DNA of 64,000 bases from AM-1111 sp046302135 (GTDB taxonomy: Bacteria; Bacteroidota; Bacteroidia; B-17B0; Aurantibacillaceae): NCBI GenBank assembly GCA_046302135.1, contig JBKCIQ010000091.1:1-64000 (forward strand), given 5' to 3'. Shown one piece after another: positions 1 through 9,074 of the stretch (the first letter of the stretch is position 1; every line of letters begins with the position of its first letter). The notes under the pieces were generated by a model. It saw only the letters and a list, made by a program, of their open reading frames with translations, ran no database searches and was not told where the DNA came from. A program made the translations under genes and the position numbers.

Positions 1-2
1 CC

Positions 3-3000
3 AAGCCTGGAGAAGTAACTGCAAATGTGCTTACCACAGAAACCGAAGAATTAACCCTCATCGCATCTATGCGTGGAAAGGTTGTTTACAGCAACTCGAT
101 TCAATCTGTTTCTGGAAAGAATACAATACGTTTTGGAACACACGACTTTCCTGCAGGAGTCCTTCAGCTAACATTATTTGACTCAAGAGGAATAGCCAGA
201 AGCGAAAGACTGGTTTTTGTAAACAAAGATCGTCAGCTAAAAATTTCCCTTGATACAGAGAAAGAAAAATATCTTCCAAGAGAAAAGATAAAGGTAAACG
301 TAAGCGTTACCGATGATAGAGGCTTGCCTATGCCGGCAAATCTTTCTATGGCTGTAGTAAACGATCAATTCCTTTCTTTTGCGGATGACAAGTCAGGAAA
401 TATACTTTCTCAACTCTTACTTGAGCAAGATTTAAAGGAAAAAATTGAAGAACCCGCTTTTTATTTCAATAAGAATGAAGCAAAAGCAGATCAGGCCTTA
501 GACTATCTTTTAATGACTGCGGGATGGAGACACTTCGCCTGGGAAAAAATAATGAAAGAAGAATTACCCACACTTTCTTTTCCGGCTGAAAAAACAATTG
601 TCTCAGGAATTGTAAGAGACGGATACACCGGCAAACCTATTAAAAATGTTAGTGTAACTGGTATAAAAGGAAAAAACTCAACCACGGATTCTTTAGGAAA
701 ATTTACGATCAAAAAGTTTGAATTGTATGAGCCCATTGACTTAAAATTTAAAAATGATAAATATATGGATGCTCAATATCGGCTGACTTCTTACAATACC
801 GGACTTGTTGTTTATATGTACGACAAACAAAGATATGAAAGGCGTAAGAGTGTTAAGAGAGCAAGAAAAAATGAGGGCCTACAGCTTTTTGAGCAAGAAA
901 ACATCCAAATGGCCGGCGCGGTTGATGAACTACAGGAGGTGGCTGTTGCAGACGACAGAGACGAAGTATTAATGAATGTTGAAATGAAAGACAAAGAATT
1001 AGAAAAGCCCGGAAAACTTCAAGTTAGGGGAGGAAGAAAGGGCGCAGAAAAAGAGTTAAATGACATTGATAATAACATCTTGATGGATTCTATTGCAGAT
1101 TTTCAAAATGCAAAATTCAAAAAGAAGCTTGTAGTTGTAGATGAAAAAAACGCTGTATCATATTATAGGGCACGAAAATTTTCTGCTCCGGTTTATTCAC
1201 GAGAGGAGAATGTAGAAATAAGAACGGACTTCAGAAATACAATTTACTGGAATCCTTCAGTAGAAGTTGGAAGAAATGGAAAGGCGTCTGTTGAGTTTTA
1301 TGCCTCAGATAACATTACCTCATTCCGAATAATGGCAGAAGGAATCTCTGATGGCGGCTTGATCGGTAAGGCAGAGAAAAATATATTTACACAACTTCCC
1401 TTTCAAATGACAACAAAAGTTCCGGTGGAAGTTGTTACTGAAGATTTGGTTTCAATTCCTTTAACGCTTAGCAATAATACAGGTAAACCTTTGGGGGGTG
1501 CACTAAAAATTAAATCTCCGGACGGGCTTAAAGAACTCAGTAAAGTTGCAGAAGTTCAAACCTTAATGCCTGGTCAATCGAAAACTGTTTTTCTTGACTA
1601 CAAAGTCACCGATAAAATTGGAACAGGAGAAATGACAATTAGTTTTAAGGCTTGCGGTTTAAGTGATGCTTTCACACAAAAAATTAAAATTGTGTCAAAG
1701 GGTTTTCCCGTTTTAGAGTCATTTTCATCTCAGGACAAAGAAAAAGATTTTTCCTTCAGAATAGAGAATCTTGTAGGCGGATCTTTAAGGGCAAGCTTAA
1801 CCGTTTTTCCAAGCGTAGTGAGTGACCTATTGAAAGGTATTGAAGGAATTTTACGCGAACCTTATGGTTGCTTTGAGCAAACTTCAATGAGTTCATACCC
1901 TAATGCAATGGTTCTGGATTATCTCCGCTCAACAGAAACTAAAGACGAAAAACTTTTAGCGCAAGCTACCGGTTTACTTGATAAAGGATACAGTCGTTTG
2001 ATAACATTTGAAACAAAAGAAAAAGGTTACGAGTGGTTTGGTAGCAATCCGGGTCATGAAGCGCTTACCGCTTATGGTTTAATGCAATTTGTTGACATGA
2101 AAAAAGTAGGCGCAAAAGTGGATGAAGAAATGTTGAAAAGAACAAGTAATTGGCTGATGGATCGTCGTGATGGTAAAGGAGGTTTCCAAAGAAATGACCG
2201 TGCGCTCGATAATTTTGGGAGGGCAAGTGCAGAAATTACCAACGCCTACATTGTTTATTCACTTTCAGAGGCGGGCTTCGCAGATATTAAAAAAGAATAT
2301 TATGCTGCGTTCGACGACGCGCTTAAAAGCGGCGACCCATACCGCCTCGCGTTATTAGTAAACGCATCCTATAATCTAAAGGAGAATGCAAAAGGCGATC
2401 AATTGCTGGGGCAATTAATTAAAAAACAACAAGCAGAAGGTTCTTTTGAGGGCAGCACTCATTCTATTACTTATTCAATGGGAAGCTCATTAAAAATTGA
2501 AACAACAGCTCTTGCAATTTTAGCAATGATTAAATCAAATGGCAAAAACACTATGGAGATGATGAGCGCTGTAAAATGGCTGGTTGGCGCAAGAAGCGGA
2601 TATGGTGCCTTTGGAAACACACAGGGAACAGTGCTGGCATTGAAAGCGCTCACTGAGTTTGCAAAATTCAGCAAGCAAATAAAAGAAGATGGAAAAGTAT
2701 TAGTTTTTGTTGATGGTAAAAAAGCCGGAGAAAGAGAATATAAAGCTGGAGAAAAAGACGCAATAATTCTTAGCGGCCTAGAAAGTTATATTTCCGAAGA
2801 AGGTAAACACGAAATAAGAGTAAAGTTTGAAAACGCTAAAAACGCCTTGCCATATTCTTTAGCAGTTAGCTGGAACACATCCCTACCAAACAGTCAAAGG
2901 GATTGCATGGTGGATTTGCAGACCAAATTGAGTAGCAATAAAGCACAGGTTGGAGAGACGGTACGTTTGACATCAGTAGTTACAAACAAAAAAAATGAGG

Positions 3001-3296
3001 GCATCCCTGCAACCATGGTCGTGATAGGAATTCCTGCGGGTCTTAGTGTTCAGCCTTGGCAGTTAAAGGAGCTTCAGGAGAAGAAAGTTTTTGACTACTA
3101 TGAACTGAGTGGAAATAACATCGCAATTTATTATCGTTGTATGGCCCCTTCCTTAAAAAAGGAAATCAACCTAGACCTTAAAGCAGAAATACCCGGAGAG
3201 TATGAGGCGCCAGCGAGTTCTGCATATCTATACTACACCAACGAACTAAAAACATGGTGTGGATTGGAAAAAATAACAATTCGTAAAAATGGATAA
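3..3296 (+). CDS. Alpha-2-macroglobulin family protein (5' end outside window)
   Basis: The reading frame is open to the left edge, so the N-terminus is missing and the GTG at 27 is not the real start. The visible part has the late MG domains of a bacterial alpha-2-macroglobulin, an inserted carboxypeptidase-regulatory-like beta fold (about nt 597-810), and then the thioester domain with PYGCFEQT; the thioester Cys codon is 1869-1871. An alpha/alpha-toroid helical region and a receptor-binding-like C-terminus follow. Family knowledge: these are large envelope proteins that trap proteases through the Cys-Gln thioester and suicide cleavage. An insert rich in charged residues (about nt 840-1150) separates the inserted domain from the core. 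Downstream genes are unrelated. The family call is firm; the physiological target is unknown. Confidence 0.9.
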   Translation, partial: KPGEVTANVLTTETEELTLIASMRGKVVYSNSIQSVSGKNTIRFGTHDFPAGVLQLTLFDSRGIARSERLVFVNKDRQLKISLDTEKEKYLPREKIKVNVSVTDDRGLPMPANLSMAVVNDQFLSFADDKSGNILSQLLLEQDLKEKIEEPAFYFNKNEAKADQALDYLLMTAGWRHFAWEKIMKEELPTLSFPAEKTIVSGIVRDGYTGKPIKNVSVTGIKGKNSTTDSLGKFTIKKFELYEPIDLKFKNDKYMDAQYRLTSYNTGLVVYMYDKQRYERRKSVKRARKNEGLQLFEQENIQMAGAVDELQEVAVADDRDEVLMNVEMKDKELEKPGKLQVRGGRKGAEKELNDIDNNILMDSIADFQNAKFKKKLVVVDEKNAVSYYRARKFSAPVYSREENVEIRTDFRNTIYWNPSVEVGRNGKASVEFYASDNITSFRIMAEGISDGGLIGKAEKNIFTQLPFQMTTKVPVEVVTEDLVSIPLTLSNNTGKPLGGALKIKSPDGLKELSKVAEVQTLMPGQSKTVFLDYKVTDKIGTGEMTISFKACGLSDAFTQKIKIVSKGFPVLESFSSQDKEKDFSFRIENLVGGSLRASLTVFPSVVSDLLKGIEGILREPYGCFEQTSMSSYPNAMVLDYLRSTETKDEKLLAQATGLLDKGYSRLITFETKEKGYEWFGSNPGHEALTAYGLMQFVDMKKVGAKVDEEMLKRTSNWLMDRRDGKGGFQRNDRALDNFGRASAEITNAYIVYSLSEAGFADIKKEYYAAFDDALKSGDPYRLALLVNASYNLKENAKGDQLLGQLIKKQQAEGSFEGSTHSITYSMGSSLKIETTALAILAMIKSNGKNTMEMMSAVKWLVGARSGYGAFGNTQGTVLALKALTEFAKFSKQIKEDGKVLVFVDGKKAGEREYKAGEKDAIILSGLESYISEEGKHEIRVKFENAKNALPYSLAVSWNTSLPNSQRDCMVDLQTKLSSNKAQVGETVRLTSVVTNKKNEGIPATMVVIGIPAGLSVQPWQLKELQEKKVFDYYELSGNNIAIYYRCMAPSLKKEINLDLKAEIPGEYEAPASSAYLYYTNELKTWCGLEKITIRKNG

Positions 3297-3317
3297 TGGT
3301 CTAAATCACTGTTTAAA

Positions 3318-3755
3318 ATGAAAACAAAGGAATTAAAATTGATCGTCTTGTGTTTGTGTCTGTTCGCAAAATTTAGCTTGTCTTTTTCTCAAACGAACAA
3401 TATTTCAAATGTAAATGAATATCCGATTGACGACCCAAGAAATCCAAACTGTCCTTGCCATCAACATCAAAAGTTAGCAGAACAACAGTATTTATCAAAC
3501 ATTAATTTTATGATTCAAAAAAATATTAATATTAATAAGGATAATGAAATAAAATTCAATCAAGAGCAGAAACAAAATAATCCAAAGGAGAGCGTATTTT
3601 TTGCTTTAACAAGAGATGGAAATAAGTTCAGAAACGAATCATCCCGCAAAGCAAAAATTAAAAAAAATATGTTTGTGAAATTTTTCTACTCAAGGAAGCA
3701 TGGAGGAAGAGTAAAAAAGCAAAGAGCCGTAAACAATTGTTTTAGCTGGGTTTAA
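3318..3755 (+). CDS. Small secreted protein of unknown function
   Basis: 145 residues. The N-terminus is a clear signal peptide (basic MKTKELK, then a Leu/Cys-rich hydrophobic stretch, then SFSQ, where cleavage is likely). The mature part has a Cys-Pro-Cys-His motif (NCPCHQHQ) near residue 50, then a polar Asn/Lys/Gln-rich region and a strongly basic C-terminus. I recognise no family. It starts 21 bases after the A2M gene on the same strand and could be co-transcribed with it. The Cys/His cluster could bind metal, but that is only a guess from composition. Confidence 0.55.
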   Translation: MKTKELKLIVLCLCLFAKFSLSFSQTNNISNVNEYPIDDPRNPNCPCHQHQKLAEQQYLSNINFMIQKNININKDNEIKFNQEQKQNNPKESVFFALTRDGNKFRNESSRKAKIKKNMFVKFFYSRKHGGRVKKQRAVNNCFSWV

Positions 3756-3896
3756 TTTTGTTTTGACATTTTTTTAGTATAATTAATCACATCATTCTTT
3801 ATCATGGATTATCATCTAAATTTTATTATTACTTTTATAGGTGATTTTAAGAAAAGAATACGGTTGTTAATGTATTTACAGATAAAAAAATAAACT

Positions 3897-4331
3897 ATGA
3901 AAAAATTATTTCCTTCCGTTGTTTTATTTGTGCTATTTATAAATACGTTGTCCTCTAAAAATTACTTTTCTTTCGGGGATCCTATAAAAGTAACTATAAG
4001 TTATAAAAGTAAAAGTGTTAAGGAAATGGTCATCCTAAATTTAGAAAATAAAGGAACCTTTTCTTTTGCTTGCGATGAACTGGAAAAGCTAATAGATTTT
4101 AAAATCTCAGGTACAGGTGGCCCTTACACCATCGTGTTTAAACCAGACAGCAAGATATTCCCTGGCAAAAAACCATTTAAAAAGTCTAACATTACATTAA
4201 CAGACAAGTTTGTCTTTTCTGCCAACGAAACAGAAAAAATACTTGAATACATTTTTTACGGCAGGCTACAAATCCTTAAAGATGGAAAAGTTGTGTATTC
4301 TCATCTTTTTGATGCAAACCCTTGCGATTAA
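3897..4331 (+). CDS. Secreted protein of unknown function
   Basis: 144 residues with a signal peptide (MKKLFPSVVLFVLFINTLSS). The mature part is mostly alternating polar and hydrophobic strands with a Gly-Gly-Pro turn and ends in a Cys (DANPCD). It reads like a small periplasmic or surface beta-sandwich. The start is the first ATG after a very A+T-rich 140-base gap that holds no other gene. No family recognised. It is one of several small secreted genes in this accessory stretch. Confidence 0.55.
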   Translation: MKKLFPSVVLFVLFINTLSSKNYFSFGDPIKVTISYKSKSVKEMVILNLENKGTFSFACDELEKLIDFKISGTGGPYTIVFKPDSKIFPGKKPFKKSNITLTDKFVFSANETEKILEYIFYGRLQILKDGKVVYSHLFDANPCD

Positions 4332-4417
4332 CTGTTTTGATCCTGTAGTCTTTTTTTTCCAAAAAAGGCGTCTTTAAAAGCCCATCAATTATTGGCTGTT
4401 TTTAACACCCATTTTGG

Positions 4418-4448
4418 TTTGTGTAATTAATTAAAATTTTTAGATTTG
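4418..4448 (+). promoter_or_regulatory. Bacteroidota-type promoter for the 4464 operon
   Basis: A -33 element TTTG (4418-4421), a 19-base spacer and a -7 element TAGATTTG (4441-4448) match the TTTG/TAnnTTTG promoter known for Bacteroidota. Transcription should start about 5-7 bases after the box, leaving a leader of only about 10 bases before the GTG at 4464. It is the best-formed promoter of this type in the window. Confidence 0.6.
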
Positions 4449-4463
4449 CGCCTCAAAATTTAA

Positions 4464-4820
4464 GTGAAAAGTCTTATTAAATTCTTTTTTACGCTTTTTG
4501 TTATTCCTTGCATCTCTTGGGGACAACAAAAAACATTAAAAACCGAACTCTTGGTTCAGATTGTCAACATTAACGACAATTCCATAAATGAAATCATATT
4601 CGGACTTGAAAAAAAACACAATCTTAAGATTGAAGGCTATTGTTCCGGTCAAAATGTTTTTTTTATTACATCCGAAGAAGCCAACATCAATGAAAAAAAA
4701 ATTGAAAACATTATACAGAGCATTCAGGAAGACGCTATTGTAAGATTGAAAGTGGGAACATTTAATGACATTTATAAAATTTGTCCCGAATTGCGTAAAA
4801 AAACAGTTACTAGAAAATGA
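4464..4820 (+). CDS. Small secreted protein coupled to the T9SS repeat protein
   Basis: 118 residues starting at GTG, chosen because a good promoter ends 16 bases upstream and no ATG fits. The signal peptide is MKSLIKFFFTLFVIPCISWG, with cleavage before QQ. The mature domain (about 95 residues) has an alternating pattern (LLVQIVNIND, HNLKIEGYC, AIVRLKVGTF) like a ferredoxin-like or heavy-metal-associated fold, but lacks the CxxC of metal chaperones. Its TGA overlaps the ATG of the 1237-residue repeat protein (ATGA), so the two are probably translated together. No function can be assigned; a helper for export or anchoring of the large protein is possible. Confidence 0.6.
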   Translation: MKSLIKFFFTLFVIPCISWGQQKTLKTELLVQIVNINDNSINEIIFGLEKKHNLKIEGYCSGQNVFFITSEEANINEKKIENIIQSIQEDAIVRLKVGTFNDIYKICPELRKKTVTRK

Positions 4821-7800
4821 TTTTGAACTCTCTAAAGACTTTTTTAAAAAACAACTCTCCTAAATTATCTCTGTTTATATTAACGGTTTTAACTACCAAC
4901 ATACTCTTTGCTCAGTCGCCCGGAAACAATTGTGCAGGGGCGGTCACTTTAGCTCTTCCCACAATACAAGGCACAAGCGTATCCACCGGGGTTGTAACCA
5001 CATGCGGCACAGGAAACGACTATTTGGCCGGGTCTTTTTGTACCAGCACCTCGTACGGTGGAGGAGAGGACGCTGTTTATATAATTACTGTTCCTGCGGG
5101 GGGAGGAAACTACACCTTCGCAAACATTGGTGGGGCCGTAACTTGGTTAATTTTTTCTATTCATTCTGCATGCCCACCAACAACAACCAATTGTTTGGGT
5201 GGCTTTACAACATCAAGCGGTACCACCGGCAATGTTACACTCAACCTAACAGCAGGAACATACTATTTATTCCTCGATACCTGGCCTAGTCCAACCTGCG
5301 GAACATTCAATCTTCAAATCACACTTAATTCTGCCGCTTACAATCCTTGTGCTTCAATACCAACGATTAATTGCGGCTCTCCTGTGCCCGTAACAGTACA
5401 ATCCGGAAATGGGATTCATAATCCACCTTCAACCTCATGCGGGTTCAACACTCCGGGTAAAGAATATATTTTTTCTTTCACACCAACAGTAACAGGTACC
5501 TACACTATTAGCCAAAATTCCAGCTTTGGTTATATCGATTATTTCTTTAAGCCTGCCTCTGCTGGTTGCAATGGAACGGGTTGGACCTGTATTGATGACT
5601 TAATAGGCGCCGTTAGCAGTACCGGTTTCAATTTGACTGCGGGCACAACTTATTACATTATGCTTGACCCGGAAACCACAGCAGGCGGCTCCGTAAACTT
5701 TTCTATTATTTGCCCAACCCCTTCAGTAAACCCTTGTGCCTCTATTCAGACATTAAACTGTGGTGTGGCAACCAATATCAATCTGGCTGGCGGTAGCGGA
5801 AGTTTTAATCCTCCTGCTAACTCATGCGGGTTCAACACACCGGGCATTGAAACAATATATTCGTTTACACCAACATCTACAGGCACATACTTTATCACTC
5901 AAAACTCAAGTTTTGGATTTATAGATTATTTTTACGCGCCATCGTCAAACGGATGTGTGTCTTCGGGCTGGACTTGTATTGATGATATGAGTGGTGCTGT
6001 TGTAAGCCCCGGATTTATTCTTACGGCAGGAACAACTTATTACATTATGCTTGATCCTGAAACAACAACAGGAGGAACAATAAATTTTACTTTGGATTGC
6101 GCAACCGCAACTTATAATCCCTGCGCATCAATACCCACAATTAATTGCGGATCAAACACGAGTTTAACCGTATCATCAGGCAATGGATCATACAATCCGC
6201 CTGCGAACACTTGTGGCTTTTCAACGCCAGGAAAGGAGTATATTTATTCTTTCACCGCTACATCTTCAGGAAATCATTTTATTAATCAAACATCAAGTTT
6301 TGGATTTATAGATTATTTTTTCAAACCCGCATCGGGTGGGTGCAACGGAACGGGTTGGACTTGTATTGACGACTTGACCGGCGCGTCTATAAGCCCGGGG
6401 TTTAATCTAACTGCCGGAACAACTTATTACATTATGTTGGACCCGGAATCAACTACAGGAGGAAGCGTATCTTTTAGCGTTGATTGTCCGTTGGGTTGTC
6501 CCGGTGGTCTTGGGGCAGGATTAACCAATGTCGCCTCATTGCCTTATTCTGTTACCGCGGCCACAACATGCGGCGGAGTTGACAATATAACGGGTGGCAA
6601 TTTACTTAATTATTGTGGTTCTACATTTTACTATGGCGGAGAAGACAATGTTTATGTGTTTACTCCTACGTCTACTGGGCAGATTACTGTTTCTCAATCA
6701 GGAACAATAGGAACCGTAGGAATTATGCTTTATGAAGGTTGCCCTTTTTCCGGCAACTGTGTTGGATTTGCCCAAGATGGAAACTCAACAAGATCTTTTT
6801 GTGCAAATGTAACCGCCGGCCAAACCTATTATCTCATTGTTGATTCCTGGCCCACACCAACTTGCTACACCTATAATATTTCTATTTCTGCACCTACATC
6901 AACACCACTTGGTTCTTCTTGCACTTTAAACCCACACACAATTACAAGTCTTCCCTTTTCTGCCAACGGACTTACAACTTGTTGTAAAGGCAACGACTAT
7001 ACATCCACAAACGCCTGTGGTAGCTTGTATATGGATGGAGAAGATTACGTTTTCGCCTACACACCAACAAGTAATACAACGGTTGACATAACAGTTTCTA
7101 ATGCCGATCCTTCTACAGGAGTTTTTCTGGTTAGCGGGTGCCCTAACACGGGAACCTGTGTTGGCCTTTCGACAGGAAGCTCAAACCTAAGCTTATGTGG
7201 TTATACCCTTACAGCCGGTACAACATATTATATAATAGTTGACACGTGGCCTAACCCTACCTGTACAGCATTCGATATTTTTGTTCAATCAACCTCTACC
7301 GCTACCAGCTGTAATCTTGCTTATAACTTAAGTAGCATTGCATTTTCATCTGCTGACCCATATACCACGGGAACGGTTTTAAATTTCCCCGATGACCAGT
7401 TCAGTCCTGCTTATGTTCCTTTGGGTTTTGATTTCTGTTTCGATGGATATCAATACAATCAATGCCTTGTGTCTTCCAATAATTATTTAATATTTGATAA
7501 ATATGGATGCCTGAATAATTTACCCGCAGGCAACGCTACTCCCGGAGGATATTCTGAATATTCAATTAACGGATCAATTCCAAATATATTAGATGCACCA
7601 AGAAACGCAATTCTTGGTCCCTGGCAAGACACGGATCCAAGCATAAGTGCGGCACCGGATATTTATTACCAGACTTTTGGAACTTCACCGAATAGAAGAT
7701 TTGTACTTTCATTTAATAACATACCGCTTTACGGTTGCAATGCTTTAACTTTCAAAGGCCAAATAAAATTATTGGAAACTTCCAACAATATTGAAATTCA

Positions 7801-8530
7801 TATTCAAAACAAATCAACTTGCACAACATGGAATGATGGTCAGGCCATTCTTGGTCTTCATAACCTCGCAGGAAATCTTGCTGTGGTTCCTGCCGGATAC
7901 AATGCTCCTACCCAGTGGACAGCAAACAATCTTGCCTGGAGATTTTCACCAACCTGTACCAATTGCATCAACGTGCTTCCTTTGGAGCTTTTGGATATCA
8001 GTGGAGCAAAAATTTCTGAGGGAAACAAAATTTGGTGGCGCATAGCAAACCCCGTAAGTCATAATTTTAATCTTGATAGGTCTCTGGATGGCTATGAATT
8101 TACAACTATAGGTAGTGTAATGCCAAATCAGTCTCAAACCGCCTTCAGTTTTATAGACTCAGAAATAGGTAATGATGGTGCATATTACAAAATATCCTCT
8201 TTATCGGAAGGTGGTAGCCAACTTTTATCAAGTAAAATAATTTATATCGGTCCTGAAATTCTTTCTCGCTCAGGAATAAACGTGTTTCCCAATCCAAGCA
8301 ACGGAGAAAGCCTGATAGCCGAGTTTACGCCTTTAAGGCCGGGAACATATTACCTTACAATAAACGATGTTTTAGGGGTTTCCTCTTTTAGCCAGACACT
8401 AAATTTAAAAAAGGATGAAAACTTCAGTATTGATATTGGGAAAAAAGTAAGCCTTAATAAAGGTGTTTACATTTTTGATGTTATATCTTCTGAGGGGAAG
8501 AAAGAGTCAAAAAAGTTTATCATCTATTAA
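4817..8530 (+). CDS. Large Cys-rich repeat protein secreted by T9SS (type A sorting domain)
   Basis: 1237 residues. A signal peptide ends near residue 32 (LFAQ|SPGNNC). One domain similar to bacterial pre-peptidase C-terminal (PPC) beta sandwiches covers about 35-175. Three near-identical units of about 129 residues (176-557) follow, each with NPCASI, NPP, CGF, GWTCIDD and AGTTYYIMLDPE. Two more PPC-like units follow (about 558-830), then a less repetitive region with paired Cys. The C-terminus is a type A T9SS sorting domain (INVFPNPSNGES near 1155, ending GVYIFDV and KKFIIY). Known for the family: the tail directs export by T9SS and lipid anchoring or release. Even Cys spacing suggests disulphides, as expected outside the cell. 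It probably serves as an adhesin or matrix protein; no enzyme domain is visible. Confidence 0.85.
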   Translation: MILNSLKTFLKNNSPKLSLFILTVLTTNILFAQSPGNNCAGAVTLALPTIQGTSVSTGVVTTCGTGNDYLAGSFCTSTSYGGGEDAVYIITVPAGGGNYTFANIGGAVTWLIFSIHSACPPTTTNCLGGFTTSSGTTGNVTLNLTAGTYYLFLDTWPSPTCGTFNLQITLNSAAYNPCASIPTINCGSPVPVTVQSGNGIHNPPSTSCGFNTPGKEYIFSFTPTVTGTYTISQNSSFGYIDYFFKPASAGCNGTGWTCIDDLIGAVSSTGFNLTAGTTYYIMLDPETTAGGSVNFSIICPTPSVNPCASIQTLNCGVATNINLAGGSGSFNPPANSCGFNTPGIETIYSFTPTSTGTYFITQNSSFGFIDYFYAPSSNGCVSSGWTCIDDMSGAVVSPGFILTAGTTYYIMLDPETTTGGTINFTLDCATATYNPCASIPTINCGSNTSLTVSSGNGSYNPPANTCGFSTPGKEYIYSFTATSSGNHFINQTSSFGFIDYFFKPASGGCNGTGWTCIDDLTGASISPGFNLTAGTTYYIMLDPESTTGGSVSFSVDCPLGCPGGLGAGLTNVASLPYSVTAATTCGGVDNITGGNLLNYCGSTFYYGGEDNVYVFTPTSTGQITVSQSGTIGTVGIMLYEGCPFSGNCVGFAQDGNSTRSFCANVTAGQTYYLIVDSWPTPTCYTYNISISAPTSTPLGSSCTLNPHTITSLPFSANGLTTCCKGNDYTSTNACGSLYMDGEDYVFAYTPTSNTTVDITVSNADPSTGVFLVSGCPNTGTCVGLSTGSSNLSLCGYTLTAGTTYYIIVDTWPNPTCTAFDIFVQSTSTATSCNLAYNLSSIAFSSADPYTTGTVLNFPDDQFSPAYVPLGFDFCFDGYQYNQCLVSSNNYLIFDKYGCLNNLPAGNATPGGYSEYSINGSIPNILDAPRNAILGPWQDTDPSISAAPDIYYQTFGTSPNRRFVLSFNNIPLYGCNALTFKGQIKLLETSNNIEIHIQNKSTCTTWNDGQAILGLHNLAGNLAVVPAGYNAPTQWTANNLAWRFSPTCTNCINVLPLELLDISGAKISEGNKIWWRIANPVSHNFNLDRSLDGYEFTTIGSVMPNQSQTAFSFIDSEIGNDGAYYKISSLSEGGSQLLSSKIIYIGPEILSRSGINVFPNPSNGESLIAEFTPLRPGTYYLTINDVLGVSSFSQTLNLKKDENFSIDIGKKVSLNKGVYIFDVISSEGKKESKKFIIY
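5341..6487 (+). repeat. Three tandem ~387-bp coding repeats
   Basis: The units begin near 5341, 5729 and 6116 and encode the 129-residue domain copies of the T9SS protein. Similarity is visible at DNA level, for example the recurring stretches encoding AGTTYYIMLDPE and TGWTCIDD. They are in-frame domain duplications that could expand or contract by recombination. Confidence 0.8.
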
Positions 8531-8546
8531 ATTTCCCAGACAAACT

Positions 8547-8924
8547 TTAAAGCCTTGTGTTTTTCTGATTTTTTCTTTCTAGCGCTAATACTAGCTTCTC
8601 CAATAATAAATTTTGCTTTTTCAGTTCCTTAAGCTCCTTTCTGGTTTCCTTAAGTTCCTTCATCATTTCCTGGTATCGGTCTTGCTTAGAAGCATAGGCA
8701 TCCTTTTCTTCGCTAAGTTTTTCTGAAGAATAGTATTGAAAAAAATTGTAATTGAGAACTTTTGAAATTCGGCTTAAAAGCACCGAGTCTATTGAATCTC
8801 TTTTGAAAATATCATAAACTACCGTTCGTGTTTTATTGATCTTGTCAGCAAAGTCAACTACAGTCATCGGGCTCTTGGATAAAACCTCTTTGATTTTTTT
8901 ACCTATATGTACAGCAGAAGGCAT
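8547..8924 (-). CDS. Small XRE-like HTH regulator with C-terminal coiled coil
   Basis: 125 residues. The N-terminal half (about 5-70) looks like a Cro/C1-type helix-turn-helix: IGKKIKEVL, MTVVDFADKINKTRTVVYDIF, and SVLLSRISKVLNYNFF at the end of the domain. The C-terminal half is a heptad-rich, Lys/Glu-rich coiled coil (MKELKETRKELKELKKQN), probably for dimerisation. Proteins of this shape are common in Bacteroidota and sit alone between unrelated genes. It converges on the T9SS repeat gene (16 bases between stops) and is divergent from the secreted gene at 9075. Its targets are unknown; it may control a neighbour. Confidence 0.7.
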   Translation of the reverse strand: MPSAVHIGKKIKEVLSKSPMTVVDFADKINKTRTVVYDIFKRDSIDSVLLSRISKVLNYNFFQYYSSEKLSEEKDAYASKQDRYQEMMKELKETRKELKELKKQNLLLEKLVLALERKNQKNTRL

Positions 8925-9074
8925 ACATCAAAGTTGAGGTTTTGAATAGTAATTGTTGCCTGTTTTTAGTTTATATAATAATACACTTTGTATGATTTTT
9001 TAATACATTTGTCATGCGATTAAATGCGGCGGACCCCGAAAAGCCGATGAAGAGTAGGGAAAAAATAAACTAAT

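Noticed and set aside
4930..5289. 119-codon frame rich in Arg, His and Trp inside the T9SS repeat gene
   Set aside because: It is an out-of-frame shadow of a clear coding sequence, with unnatural composition.
5341..6487. CRISPR or other array-like repeats
   Set aside because: The repeats are about 387 bases, in frame, and encode protein domains.
9026..9060. G+C-rich leader before the gene at 9075 as a riboswitch
   Set aside because: Only a short CGGC/GCCG stem can be drawn and no known riboswitch core was recognised.
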